A stretch of DNA of 64,000 nt. It comes from Neolentinus lepideus HHB14362 ss-1. Taxonomy: Eukaryota; Basidiomycota; Agaricomycetes; Gloeophyllales; Gloeophyllaceae. The translations under genes and the position numbers were made by a program. The stretch covers positions 4,425 through 68,424 of the forward strand of contig KV425638.1 in the NCBI GenBank assembly GCA_001632425.1, given 5' to 3'. The notes beneath the pieces are model-generated. The model saw only the letters and a program-made list of their open reading frames with translations. It did no database searches and was not told the origin of the DNA. Each line of letters starts with the position of its first letter. Positions within the stretch are counted from its first letter, which is position 1. This document shows positions 32,390 through 44,352 of the stretch, in pieces.

Positions 32390-33631
32390 TCCGAGTAAAG
32401 GGTCAAGTGCAAGAGGAAGCGCTATGAGCTATGGAGACGTCGCAAAATGTGGGCAATGAGAGAAAATCCGACGACCGCCTTTTATGTCCAGAGCGGCCGA
32501 CTTTATCCGAAGATCCGAATGGCCTGGCGGTCTTGGTGATGGAAGTGGAGATGCGAAGACATGTCGGCAATTCCGCCCGGAAAAGGGAAGATGAAAAAAT
32601 CGACGCTCCCGAGGTCAGTCCCCTGCGGGATGCAATCTACGTACATTATTGCCTCTTTGTCTCTATTGATTCGACTGATAATGGTTCTATAGTCTAGGGG
32701 CTACAGCAGCCAACGTCGTTGTCAATATTTTATCTCGAGAAATGTGCTCAAATTTGTCGTAGACGACGAGCAAAAAGTCCCCCGCCTAATGCTCGCTGAT
32801 GACGCGTCGACCCGTTATCGCGGTCTTGCGCTATCTCTTCACACGATATAGCTCCGATCACCGACGATTTAAAGATGCTCTTCGACTCTGTCTTCAATCT
32901 AGTCTGCATTCTGATGCGCTGCTGTTCACTTCTTCCCCCGATGGTCGAATAATGCGTTCGGATAATCGTCTCTACTGCTTTCGCGTTGAGGCCCTGGCAC
33001 TGTTGGAGATGACCGCTGGCTCTCGTTGTGATACCCACTAACATACTCAATATCGGACGAGATCGCGCCGCCCGATGGTCCTGGTCCTGGAGACCACTGC
33101 GACAGGCCAACGGCGACTGAGCGGTCGAAATCCGTGGTTCTCGCATATAAACGCCGAGGACGGTTCTATCAGACGCACATATGACTAGGAATACGCATGG
33201 ATTCTCCAGAATTCTCGATAGCAAAACGTAAGTGGGTTGTGGCTCATCGCGCTACCGCGCACTGACTCGTGTTATCTCAAGCCACGTGACCGAGAATTTG
33301 CTTCCGACTTGTCTGCGCCCTGCAAATTGAATCTGAAGTTTTTGTGAGATTCTGATATCTGTATGACTGCGTCCTAGTCCTCACGGACCTACAATTGATG
33401 GTTTTGCAGGCGCCATGCATTCTCCTAGGCTAACGGGGGACATGTTTTCGTGACGTTCTACGTCTCTCGTATCAAAGAGAGGACGGAGGCGCAAAAGCTT
33501 TATTAAAGCTTATGCGGCAATAAAAAATTCCAGGTGAGGAAACGAATGTCATTTTAGGCGCTATCTACTGAAGTCAACAATTGGCCATACACGCCCTGGA
33601 CGTCTCTCCCATACAAGACTATCCGTAACCT
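32390..33631. other. Intergenic, no gene accepted
   Basis: A 158-codon minus-strand ORF at 32748-33224 has no motif and its composition does not look like a protein. A short CTTTATTAAAGCTTATGC repeat-like stretch lies at about 33499-33518. Confidence 0.4.
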
Positions 33632-34337
33632 TCACTCTTCTCCGCTATTTGCTCCTCGACAGCAAGATGAAAGACCCGGCCGATCATCAGAAGGCGAGGG
33701 CTCTCCCTCATCGTCGAAGTCGACGGGCGCGACCGTCACAGTAACCAGACCTAGGTCATCTTCGGGCAAGTCCTTGAACTGACTGGATGACGACGAGTAA
33801 CAACCAAGCCTGCCGCCAGCTTCTCCATCGTCCTCTTCGTATCTCGCCAGACTCTCCTCCGTCGGGACCTCCCAGCCCTCCCATTCGTCGTCGTAGACAC
33901 ATCTAGCTTCGAGCGTTGTCAGAAACGCAGGATCTTGCCTCATCCGAGCATTTGCGCAGTTTGAGTATCCGATCCAAGGATCGCTCGGTGGTGCAGGCGT
34001 CAGTACGATATGTGGCAGACTTGACGAGGTAGACGCATGGATAATTATGTCGCCGTCGTCAAGGGCCTCGCAATTTGAGGCGTCGGTAGAAGCATAAGAG
34101 AGATCGAACTCGTCGTTCCAGGGAGGACACGATTGGTATGTGAGCAGGAGCCCTTCATAGTCTTCCTCCTGAACAGCATTATCAGAGCTAGGGACAGACG
34201 AATACTGTGCAGATGCGTAAGTCTAACGCCGCGTATGTGAGTAGTCTACTTACTTCCGCACAGTGTTCGTGTTTGTCAGTGTCTTCAACCATTTTGTTGT
34301 AATCTGATGCTTGGTACGACGTGTAGAAAGTGGGCAT
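33632..34337 (-). CDS. Acidic protein, 218 aa, unknown
   Basis: Exon 1 34337-34254 (MPTFYTSYQASDYNKMVED) and exon 2 34204-33632 join in frame with a GTAAGT donor and a CACAG acceptor. The protein is strongly acidic (EEDYEG, DDEWEGWEVPTEES, YEEDDGEAGG, LPEDDLGLV) with serine runs, and ends CCRGANSGEE. There is no signal peptide, membrane segment or known fold. Acidic, tryptophan-containing low-complexity text like this occurs in fungal transcriptional activators and in many lineage-specific proteins, so no role is assigned. Confidence 0.65.
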
Positions 34338-35714
34338 GGCGTCGGCAGCGGCTTTAACCTTTTATACGAAACTGAGCGGAGTTCAAGAGCCACACGAGGC
34401 CAAAGCGCGCTTACCGCTACTCCGTAATCTCTCGTGTACAGATGTCTTTCATTTCGCGAGCAGGATAGCAACCTTTCAGAGTCCAGCATGCCGTGTTTCG
34501 TGTACCGAACAAGCAAAATTTGCAGTTCAGCAATAGCTTGCAGGGCTGGAGCGAAGGGGTCCAACGAAGTAACATCTGGTGGCGTAGATTATATATGGCA
34601 TAAAAGCAATGTAAGACACATTTGTCTCTACCTTGTTTGTGGTATTGATTGGGGCTGCAGCGCCGGGCCACAGCGCGCTGAATTTGCGGAACAGTGGGTT
34701 GCATTTTGTCTTTTTGCACGGAGCGAGACTGAGTGACTTTACCTTCTAATAAAGCAAATTGGAAGAGTGAATGGAGGGAAGGTTGTCCAATTGCAGGCCC
34801 TGCAAGACGCTTCTATATAACGGTGGTGGCACCGCTACGACCCTTGTTCCTGGTTTCTTCCGGGCCTAGGTCTGGAAGTGGTACTGTCCTGACTCGAACG
34901 AACGTGAATAGAGACAAGGTGTCTCAGCACGTTTCTTTGTGTCCTGCAGATTATATAACCCCTTAATCGGAGTCAGCATGTAGTATTACGATACATCGAT
35001 TCGATTCGCTATTGAGCCATCTCATGATCGACGTGCATCATATTCCGTCTTAGAGCACCCGTCCTTGCAAAGATGCTGAATATTCACGAGTTCGCTAAGT
35101 CCAATCCTGGATGGAGATACTGATGGCGTTCGGTAAGGATATTGTTATTAGATATTGCCAAATGCCCGTCGTGCTCCTGGATGCATATGAACCAGAGTCC
35201 GTCCAATTTCAGATTGTCACGGTACCCGGAGAAACGTCAGATCCTTTGCTTAACCCGACGGTGGTCGATTTCTGTGTTCTGAGACACACCCGGAATAAAA
35301 TGTCGGGAGAACGGAGAGGTCAAACTTGAAGTGGAACATAGGGGAAAGACGAATCTTTGAGGAACGTGCTATACTCTTGTGTAACCAAGTGCCGACGGCA
35401 ATCAAAACGCTCAACGTTCAACACTGCAGCCACTCGGAGGCAAGTGCGGAATCTGTTATATGATCGCCATGCTAGTAGACAAAGAGCGTCAGTACCCGAG
35501 AGCTGTCCTAGTCAATCATTCGACGCTAATGCGCGTATTCATTGACGTCTTTCGAATAGAAAGGCACGTCAGCTGAACTCCTCGATATTGGTCATATACT
35601 ATTTGGGATTAGGTGTTCCGTAAGGATTCCTATGGAGGAAACATCTTTTTAATTTCAAAGCAGCAGATTGTTCGCAAATATCAACTGCCGTCTGCATTCC
35701 AGACGCTATAACAC
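34338..35714. other. Intergenic, no gene seen
   Basis: Only short overlapping frames on both strands; none has motifs or a believable exon structure. Confidence 0.4.
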
Positions 35715-36143
35715 TCACGGGACATGGCCAGTCCAGCCTGGATTAATGCTTTGCATACTCCGGCTTCCATTCGCTCCCCAGGCAGGTGTTGAACGTTGAA
35801 GCTTGAAGGTTGTCCCTCTTTTTGACCAGGCCACATATTGGAACAAACCAAACTCGGGCAAGATGTCTCGTATCCGTGCCGTTCGATACAGCTTACTGGA
35901 TTCTACGAGGGTACCGATGGCCGTGGTTGCAAAGAGCTTACTGTTGCAAATCTGGTCTAGTTTATCGTCAACATTTATACAACTACGGTAATACATATCT
36001 GAAGGCGCAACCTTCTTGTCTTGACCAGCTATGCCATATCCGCGTGCATCGACTCTGAGAAATGGAGTATCAAGACTGCTGTTGGTGATTTTCACTGCGG
36101 TCACTGATAACCCAGGTACTCCCCATTTCAATTTCTTCGACAT
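35715..36143 (-). CDS. Unrecognised ORF, 142 aa
   Basis: An uninterrupted frame starting MSKKLKWGVPGLSVTAVKIT. It looks beta-rich and contains YRSCINVDDKLDQIC. No close family comes to mind. An intron or further exon at either end cannot be excluded. Coding status rests on length and composition only. Confidence 0.4.
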   Translation of the reverse strand: MSKKLKWGVPGLSVTAVKITNSSLDTPFLRVDARGYGIAGQDKKVAPSDMYYRSCINVDDKLDQICNSKLFATTAIGTLVESSKLYRTARIRDILPEFGLFQYVAWSKRGTTFKLQRSTPAWGANGSRSMQSINPGWTGHVP

Positions 36144-36460
36144 AGCCTATGCCAAACAAACTGAAACGGGGAGTATTGTAATTAGTCGACAGCAATTCAT
36201 TTCCTTCCACACTTGGAGCTAGAACATCCAATGCCATTAGCGCTCGCTAAGCTAGTTGGTAGGCTGTGGTCTGTTCAAAAGACGGTGAGAGTGCACATAC
36301 GGCAGGACTTGGGATGTGGCGCATCTACCCTTGATTTGCAGAGACATCATGGACAGGTGAATTATCGATGCTGGTCAAAGTTCCCAGAAGCGAAAGCAAA
36401 TCCAAGTGCACTTCTTCGACCGCTTCCTCGACCACTTCCTCGACTTATGTCTCTGCGTGT

Positions 36461-36748
36461 TCAGAGGCGGAGGAAGAACGGTCTATCATGTAGGAGACTA
36501 GGAGTCTGAATGGGAATCTGGATGCACTCCAAATGAATGATCTTTCCGCGGCGTTCAGTCGCTCCAGGGATAGGCGAGGCGCACAGAGGTTTTGGATATT
36601 CCGCTTCCGTCCCGGCATCTACAGTAAATTTATATGTAAGATCCACTCTCACCCCATATGCGCTATGAGTAACATCGGACTCTCCAAGACCCGGCGGACC
36701 CTTCAACACATCCAGAAGGCAGCATACAATCTTCCGATGTATTAACAC
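36461..36748 (-). other. Possible coding fragment upstream of 35715-36143
   Basis: A minus-strand frame with GVRVDLTYKFTVDAGTEAEY reads like a protein fragment and could belong to a neighbour or a decayed gene. There is no consistent splice model. Confidence 0.2.
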
Positions 36749-37172
36749 GCCATGAGGCCATCAGCTCATTTCCCTCGAACTTTTCGCCAATGACCGTACC
36801 GACTAAAGGATTCAAGATCCTCTTCGGCGGCCATGAACAGTACGGTCCCGCGTCCTTCTGCGCGCCGCCTCACCTGTTTCGTCTCCGGTGGACGTTACTC
36901 GAAGTCTAGGGAATGGTCTGGGATCGATGCGACGGGATTCAAGCAAGAAGCTTGGGACATTCATTCGGGATCTGCAGGCTGACTAGTATAGTATCGGCAT
37001 GGCAAAGGACTTATCCTTTCACGAAGTCTAGAATGAGGACACCTGAACCATGTGCACTTCTGTTTATCCCTCTGAGCAGCAATAATAGGTGCACCTCGGA
37101 ATATACTATCAATGAGTGAGATGAACCCCAAGCTCTGGCATATAGTCCAAGGTTGTGAACGGAATGCTTGCG

Positions 37173-37849
37173 TCATGGGTCGACTGCGAAGGCCTGCACC
37201 CCCGAACCTGGCGAAACTGAGGCCGTGGGTATTGTAGTGACAGCAACGTCCGACGCGAACTGTCCCCCAATGGGAGACCCTATCTGTGCATTCGATGCGA
37301 TTGGTGCACCACTCTGGGGAGCACTGACTATACTGGCATTGCCAGAACCTTCAGGTGCCGTAGATGTAGATGAGGGCGAAGAAGAACTAGAATAGGACTG
37401 TGCGGGCGCAGAGGAGGCAGTCATCGCATTGCTGGACTTGTGTTTTTTTACCGTTCCACCCACGGCACCTCCGATGACTGCTCCCAAAATAACGATAGCC
37501 GCGATGGGAATGATGGTTGTTCCTTTCCCTGTACGCCAGAAAGGCTTCCTGGCCTTGCTAGAAGCGGTGAGGACACGCTCTTCCTTGAAAGGCAAGCCTT
37601 GCTCGGTTTGGGCAGGAGAAGGAGGGGTCGAAAGTGCGAGACGACTGGAAGAATGTAAAAGCCTGCCGCTGTATGGGTCGTTCTCCAACAAGTCGACATC
37701 GTATCCGCCCTATCAATATTCATGAACATACGTATACGCTATATGTAAGGTTACTTCCGACTAGCTTAACTTACCTGCCTGTCAGCGCGGGTCGCGACCG
37801 GCGCACTGGCGAGAAGACCACGATCGTAACTGCCTCTTGGACTGGCCAT
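37173..37849 (-). CDS. Single-span membrane protein (paralogue 1), 203 aa
   Basis: Exon 1 37849-37775 (MASPRGSYDRGLLASAPVAT) and exon 2 37709-37173, phase 0. The cytosolic side has GYDVDLLENDPYSG and RRG/Lys-rich text; one transmembrane helix (TTIIPIAAIVILGAVIGGAV) is followed by a Ser/Thr-rich outer segment (AQSYSSSSSPSSTST) likely O-glycosylated. There is no cleavable signal peptide. This layout is common among unnamed basidiomycete proteins. A paralogue with the same exon 1 pattern lies at 38498-39021. Confidence 0.72.
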
Positions 37850-38497
37850 CAGCTAGAGTCGTGCTTCAATGCAGGTCGATGCTGTCATCAAGAACGAGGC
37901 TTTAAATGGCCAACTATGCACCGCCCCTCAGTCTAGCGCCCGTGCATGACAGATGGCATCCCGACGTTTCTCCTTCAAATTAAGCGCGCAAGCGCTTGGC
38001 ATTTAGCACCTACTGAAAAAAACGGACAATTTATCAGTTCCGTGCAATGAAGTTCGAGTGGAGTCAAAAGCGTTTCCCCAGAGAATATGTCGTCGAGGCG
38101 TGAGGAAGTACGATTAGTAGGAGCAAGCTGTACAGGTTACAAGAAACCCCCCGTAAAGACGCCCACCAGCAGAATATATATGGCATAATATGATAGGAAA
38201 CGAAGGTAAAAAAAGAGATTCCTTCCCTATAGCGCCGACGTACACCTCACGACAACTGTGTAACCACAGGAGGGAAACTTCCTCCCGCGTTTTCCGCTAC
38301 TACTTCTGTCCCAGGGGCTGGCAGAGAAGAAGAGGAAGCTGCAAGCGATAATGCACCGGGCTTCGTGAATATGTAGTGGAAGTAATCAGAAAGACCAACG
38401 TAACCGTCCACTGCCTTCAGATGGGGAAGAGCTGACGGCCGAGGACCCTAAGCAGGTAGCTCCTTCGAATTAGGACCTGTCCCTGCTTGTGCAGACC

Positions 38498-39021
38498 CTA
38501 CGACGCACTCGTATCTAGCCCAACACTCGAAGGGTGCACCGTCGTCACCAAGTTCGGCTTCGATAGCGACGCAGCGGACGATGTCGAGCTGCGCCCAGCC
38601 AGGTCATTCTGCTCCCCTGTGACTCTGCTATCGTCCCTCCCACCACTGAGCCAACGATGATGAATATGAGGATGAGTGGAACTGCTATTCCTGAGGCAGT
38701 TCGCCACCACGACGTGCGCCGTCGTGGCAGAGGGTCCGACTTTTCGGACACTGAGGGTGACTTTCGTGCTTTTCCGAGCACTGTGCCTAGTGAGGAGCGG
38801 TTGTCCGGAGTGTAGCCGCCAAGAGGGCCGTGACCTGTGGCTGCTCTCTTTGCTGGTATCACTCCTTTCTCAAGGAGATCGATGCTGTACCCTTTCTGGG
38901 GAAATCATCAATCCAAGAACTAGGGAAGATAAGAAGACTTATTCACCTGCCTCTCCACTCTCGTAGCAACGGGTACACTAGCTAGCAAGTATTCGTCGCA
39001 TCTGGCTTCTGGTGGAGGCAT
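38498..39021 (-). pseudogene. Single-span membrane protein (paralogue 2), tail frameshifted
   Basis: Exon 1 39021-38947 (MPPPEARCDEYLLASVPVAT) and exon 2 from 38895 (KGYSIDLLEKG) match the neighbour at 37173-37849 in length and phase, and carry a transmembrane helix (GIAVPLILIFIIVGSVVGGT). After GGTIAESQG the frame ends at 38545, whereas the Ser-rich tail expected by homology (AGRSSTSSAASLS) continues in another frame to 38498. This is a frameshift, a sequencing error or an unrecognised intron. Confidence 0.55.
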
Positions 39022-39385
39022 GCTTGGGTCGTTTCGAAAGTTGGTTAGCGCCCTCCATAGATGAGGTGAATGCACCGCCCGGCGAGGTCAGATGGTCGGG
39101 GAGATGGGCCCCCATAGGGCATCGCACTGGTTTCGTAGGTAACCGAAACCGATGCATCATGCAGGTATCTGATCGTGGGCTCTTAAGAGGGTGCGGGCCT
39201 CACAGTGCGATGTCGGGCCGGCGAGCCGTATCAATGACTGTGGTCAAGGCAAACTGCAGCATGAATATCGAAAAGCTAGGCGTCGACATCCGTGGACTTG
39301 ACCACACCATTGTATGAATAGACAGACAGGCAAAGTATACAGAGGTAGTCATAGCACCAAGATGGTAACTTCAAAGCATGGTATA

Positions 39386-40446
39386 TCACAACTGGAACAG
39401 CCTCGGTATTGATCGTTTCAGTGTTCGCATACGATCGTAGAGCAACGAGTAATGCAAGATCTTGCAGTCGGCGCACACTGTCTGGAGCAACGGTGTGTGG
39501 CCACTTTCTCTCGCCATGGCAAGCAAGTCGCGCAGAAGCCAAGAGCCGTACGGAGACATCGGATCGGGTGCTAACTTCTCGCGCCAGTATCGTTCCAGGT
39601 GTGGCACGCACGCCACACAGAAGGAAGGTGGTTGCTCGTCAGCTCGTGACAAGGGATCGATCACAATCTGCACGAGATAATCTTGCAGATGCTCTCTTCC
39701 CGAAATGATGCGCCGCATGTCTGCAGGCTCGAGAACCACATGCGAGCGACCGCCCTCAGCATTGCAGTGCCACTTCTGAACGGCTAGAGCGTAGAACGCG
39801 CCAGGGAGAATCTCGGGTGCATCACACGCTCTTGCCAAATTGATTGCCTCTGCAGAGAACGGTCAAAGATGTGCCTAAAAATCTGCGATGCAGTTCACCT
39901 GCAGCGTGGGGTAGTCCCCGTGTCGACAATTCTTCGAGATCCTTTGGCCACCGCAAGTGCAAGTCGCTCAAAACCCAATCTCTCAACTCAGTGATCTCAT
40001 ACTTCGTGGATATCCGAAGTGCTCCAGCTAAAAAGTCAAAAATAGCAGCCTTTTGGAGAAAGGTTCTGAATACTGAATATCAGCAAAAAATGTGGTCCCT
40101 CTTATGGTAAGAACACATACTCGCGGGTGTACAGCCATTCCAAAACCACCATCCAATCTTTCCAAGAGTCATATAGGGTGACAGATGGACACCCGTCCAC
40201 GCTATCTGCATCTGTTAGCTGAGGCAAATCGAGCATGTCCGAGAAGATCAGTGAGCACATCAGTTTCTCCTTGTGGATCTTGCAGCAATGCTCTTCAATC
40301 GCAAGCACAATGTCGCCATCCGGGAACCAGAACGATGGAGATATCGCTTCGTCCTCCTCCTCATGGACTCGCTCACGAAACCTACGCCTACGTTTTGATG
40401 GCGGAGAGGCCATCAACGTGTCCGAATCTGCAGGATCAGGGTGCAT
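39386..40446 (-). CDS. BTB/POZ-domain protein, 318 aa
   Basis: Exons 40446-40121, 40065-39899 and 39849-39386 close in frame. After a charged N-terminus with KRRRRFRERVHEEED, the BTB fold starts at SFWFPDGDIVLAIEEHCCKI (about residue 38) with KLMCSLIFSDMLDLPQ and the later WLYTR. Exon 2 holds ALRISTKYEITELRDWVLSD, the helices typical of the BTB C-terminal half. The rest, including CDAPEILPGAFYALA, matches the general plan of the large basidiomycete BTB family of about 300-350 residues. Members probably act as adaptors; no partner can be inferred. No kelch or MATH domain is present. Confidence 0.82.
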
Positions 40447-40759
40447 AGTCGACGCTGCCGCGAGAGATGGTCGCTAGCCTTCAAATACACGCGTAAAGAA
40501 CGCGTAACCCCCTGAGCACGGTTTGTCACGTCACGACGCGTGGCGTATAATGGCACGCGTCCATAATATGTAGCAGCTAGGTAATTCATGGTAAGCTCTG
40601 ACCTAAGACTCACTTTCCAGGAGACAAAGGATTGTACGGTCATGCACCCCACCACCCCACCCCCCTCACCAAAATTTGGATTTAAGGCAGGGCGAGCAGA
40701 TAGTGCATAATCATGGAATTCAACAACAAACCAAGGAAAGAGATGGAAACCCCAATACT

Positions 40760-43648
40760 CTACTCTTCCTCTCCGCCACCCGCATCCTCATCACCCAACT
40801 CCAACTTACGCTTCCTCCCAGGCAATTCGTTGCCGCCACCATAGCCAACACCTGTCTTTCTTCGGAGCTCATCAACATCATGCTCTCCCTCCTCTGCCCA
40901 TTCGAGGACGAGATGCCGTCCAAGTAAGTGCGTATGCCGGAGCGCATTGTATGCATTCTCCGCCTCGTGCCGAGTGACGAACTCCAAGAATGCGAAACCA
41001 CGTGAGCGGTGGTCGAACTTCTTGGGCAGACGAACGGATTTGAGCTGGCCATGGGACCTAAGGATCAAGGTCAAAGTCAACACGTAATTTCATGCCACAG
41101 AACAGGACGAACCCGAATAGCTGCCGAATGTCCTTCTTCGTCGCTTCGAACGGCAGGTTCTTCACCACCATCTTCGCAGTCGTCGCCTTCTCCCCACCCG
41201 CCTTCTCCTCTTCCTCCGCCCCGCGCCCCGCGAACTTCACACTCAATGCATGTCCATCAAGGACATACCCCTGCATCCCCTTCACCGCTGCCTTCGCCTC
41301 ACTAGGGCTCTTGAACCCGACAAACCCGTAGCCCATACTCAACCGGCCGCTCGTGTTCTTCGGGTCGGGCTTCATCTGCACCCGCGCGAATGCGAAGCCC
41401 GCAAGGTTGCGGAAGACTTGCGTTAAACGCTCGGAGGTCGTCGAAAATGCGAGGTTCTTCACAAAAAGCGTCGACCCGGCCGCCAATGGCGGCTCGCCAG
41501 CCTGTTCTCCGTCGGCGATCTTGACCGGTCCTACGGCTGTCGAAGTCACAGGCCCGGCGACCTTCTCCTTCACCGCCTCTGCAGACTCTTGAAACATGCC
41601 AAACGGCCCTTTCTCCAGGTAGACAATAGAGTTTCCTAACCGCCGGTAGGCGACAGCTCGAAATCCCTTACTTGCTTCGTCAGCATGGACGTACTCAACA
41701 ACCGCCATCGTCCCTGCGGGCGGCACCAATACTCTCGCCAGCTCCCCGTGCGGCTCAAACAGCTCGCGAATCTGCTCGGCCGTCGTTCCGTAGGGAATGT
41801 TCTTCACGAGAATGACCGTATCCGACCTAGCGCGATTCGAGAACGACGAAAGGACGACGCCCTGCGACTCGAGATATATTTTGGTCTCCTGAATAACATG
41901 CGTCTCCGCCAGCGCAAGCTTCACTGCCGCATTGTCCGACTCAGGATTGAGAATGTCTGCTTTCGGGACGTTCATACGATCCGCGATGGATGAGACGACG
42001 GCATCACTCTGCATCACAAAACTAACAGTAAGCACGCGTCCGTCTTGGGGCACAGCTGTAAATATACGCACATTCATATACAACATACTCCAATTGAATC
42101 CCCTCCCGGCCGCTGCCTTCCTCTTCTCTTCCTTCTCTCCCTTTACCGACCTCTTCTTGCCTTCGCCCTCCTCAACCTGCACCTTCCCTCTCCGATCAAT
42201 GGCAGCGAGGATATGTAACAAACGACCTTGGAAGGAACGCTTGTCCAGCGCATCGTATGCGGCCACGGCAGAGGTGGGCTGGGCAAATGAGACGTAAGCA
42301 AAGCCTTTCGGATCTTTCGTGGAGTTGTCGAGGGGAAGATGGACCTAATGAGAGAGGAAATCAGCGTCTGGTATATGGAGGGGATGGAATAGAGAAAGAT
42401 CAGATAATTCTACTATCTTAGGTTCCCGATGGATCAACATTCCCTTGAGGGTCTGATGTCCCTATACTAGATTTTCATCCGCAGATGAGCATGATCTCTA
42501 CGCTTACCTAGATTATAAAGTAGGTCAGTTGGGTCTCGAGAACATAACGGCGGCGAAGTGAAGATCAGAAAAAGAAAAAGTTTACTATCTTATATTTCCC
42601 GAACAAATCAGCATCCCCTTGAGGGTCTGATGTCCCTATTCATTTTGTCATCCCAGAGCGCCAGAAGTGCAGGAGCTGTGTTTTAGATTTAGGAAAGAGA
42701 AGCTCACCTGAGAGACTTCGCCGTATGGCTCGAACAGTTCTCGCAACTCGTCTTCCGTACAAGAAAAAGCAAGATTTCGGACAAACAATCGAGACGTCTG
42801 CAGAATCGTCTCGATGTTTGGGTCTTGCAACTCTTTCGACTCAGCTTCTTCGTCCGCCTGTGCAGTCATAAGCGTGGTTTCAATGACAACCCTGATAAGC
42901 TCGTACATGGTCTTCCTCTTCCCTCCCGTCGTCTTCACCCTCCTCCTCGTCTGACTGCTCGAACACCTTCTCCTCGACTTGCACGTTTTTCATCCGCTGC
43001 TTCATCCACTCTAGATCGGAGATACCTTCCCCCCTCGGTGCTTCGCCTTCACCACTCTGTTCGTCTTCCATTTCTACCTTCTTTGCCGCGGACTTTGACT
43101 GCGCGCCATCTTGCGTGGGCGATAATACAGGCTGAGGAACCACCTCGTCGTTCGCCCACGTCCGGCCCTTCTTCGTGCGAGGCTGCATGACTTTCATGAA
43201 CTCTTCCATCTGTTGCTCCTTCTTGCTGTCCTTCTTCCGGTCCTTCGCGACCTTCACCTTCTTCTGTGAGGGCTTCCCTACATCGTCATGAGGTGATGGA
43301 CCTAATCTCGGCCGCTTGTTAGGCCTTGGGATAGGCGCATCTTTGGCCCCCTACGCAGAGATATACTCAACCGTCACAAGGAAGAGAGACGCCTAAACTC
43401 ACATCGACAATCGCTACACTCAACCTCGATGATCCAATGAACGTTTTATCGAACCAATCTCTTGCCTTGTCCGCCTCTGCGTCCGTCTTGAATCCCACGA
43501 ATCCAAACCGCCTCGACGTTCCGTCTTTCTTGAACGCGACTTTCACGTCAGTAATCGTGCCCCCTGGACCATCTTTCCGCAGAAAATGAGCTTTGAGCTC
43601 TGTGGGTGTAGCATAGGGTGGAAGATTTTTCACTATGAGACGAGACAT
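40760..43648 (-). CDS. MRD1: MRD1/RBM19-like pre-rRNA processing protein with five RRMs, 768 aa
   Basis: Exons 43648-43403, 43350-42907, 42857-42708, 42344-42072, 42008-41113 and 41057-40760; the frame closes exactly. There are five RRMs: RLIVKNLPPYATP at the N-terminus, RLFVRNLAFSCTEDELRELF, TVILVKNIPYGTT, TLFVKNLAFSTTSERLTQVF and MVVKNLPFEATKKDIRQLF; RNP1 octapeptides such as RRFGFVGF, KGFAYVSF and RGFAFLEF are visible. A basic/acidic linker follows RRM1, and SDAVVSSIADRMNVPKADIL precedes RRM3, as in MRD1. MRD1 binds the 35S pre-rRNA in the nucleolus and is needed for 18S rRNA maturation. Intron 3 is unusually long (363 bp) and holds an internal repeat. The gene shares a 166 bp promoter with RPL39. 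Confidence 0.92.
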
Positions 43649-43814
43649 TAGTATCAGACAAAACCAATAGACGCGGTGGAAGTACGACCTTGATGAAACA
43701 AAAATTCTCAGTGCATTTTCTCCCTTGCAGCCACGTGGAAAATCCCACGCATTATTAGCAACTGTACACTGAAACTTTTCCACTGCTGCCGACAACATAC
43801 GAGGAGCACTTGCA
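43649..43814. promoter_or_regulatory. Divergent promoter of MRD1 and RPL39
   Basis: Only 166 bp separate the two ATGs. It contains GCAGCCACGTGGAAAATCCC with a CACGTG core and no clear TATA box. It probably co-regulates two ribosome-building genes. Confidence 0.6.
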
Positions 43815-44098
43815 ATGGTGCGTGCTTCGGCGATTGTGGACGACGGGGAGAGTATGTACTGAGGATGTTTCTTTACGAAGCCATCGCAAAAGTCATTCCG
43901 CACCAAACGCATCCTCGCCAAGGCCGCCCGCCAGAATCGGCCCATCCCTCAATGGTTCCGCCTCAAAACGGATACTAAGATTCAGGTGCGTAGCGAAATT
44001 CTCTATTGCACAAGGACGTCGAATCTCAAGCGTTTGACTTGTTTCCACAGTACAACGCCAAGCGCCGGCACTGGAGACGGACTAAGCTCAACATCTAA
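43815..44098 (+). CDS. RPL39: 60S ribosomal protein eL39, 51 aa
   Basis: Exon 1 is just the ATG (43815-43817). Exon 2 is 43881-43985 (PSQKSFRTKRILAKAARQNR) and exon 3 44051-44098 (YNAKRRHWRRTKLNI, the near-invariant C-terminus). The length equals the eukaryotic family norm of 51. eL39 lines the exit tunnel of the large subunit. An intron immediately after the start codon is common for fungal RP genes. Confidence 0.95.
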
Positions 44099-44352
44099 TT
44101 GTCATATCTCCATATATAGTGTGTGTATTCTGTGCTTCATGAGAGACTGCTGTGTGTAATTGAAATGCTCGTTACAATTACATGTTCTCTCAGTATGTCG
44201 CTCCACTAGTTCGGCACTGTCCCTGGCCGTATTGTGCCTTCCGCGCGCCCTCGGGGGGGGGGGACGATTGGAGCACGAAGGCCCTTGAAATGGGGCTCAA
44301 TGACTGATTGTCTGTCAAGACTAAGGGCACTGCTATTGTATACTCATACCGG

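Noticed and set aside
32748..33224. 158-codon minus-strand ORF
   Set aside because: No motif, no splice context, and composition unlike a protein; probably chance.
44149..44160. TGCTGTGTGTAA, a possible Cys-containing end after RPL39
   Set aside because: Encodes C-C-V-stop, which is not a four-residue CaaX box, and lies in the RPL39 3' region.
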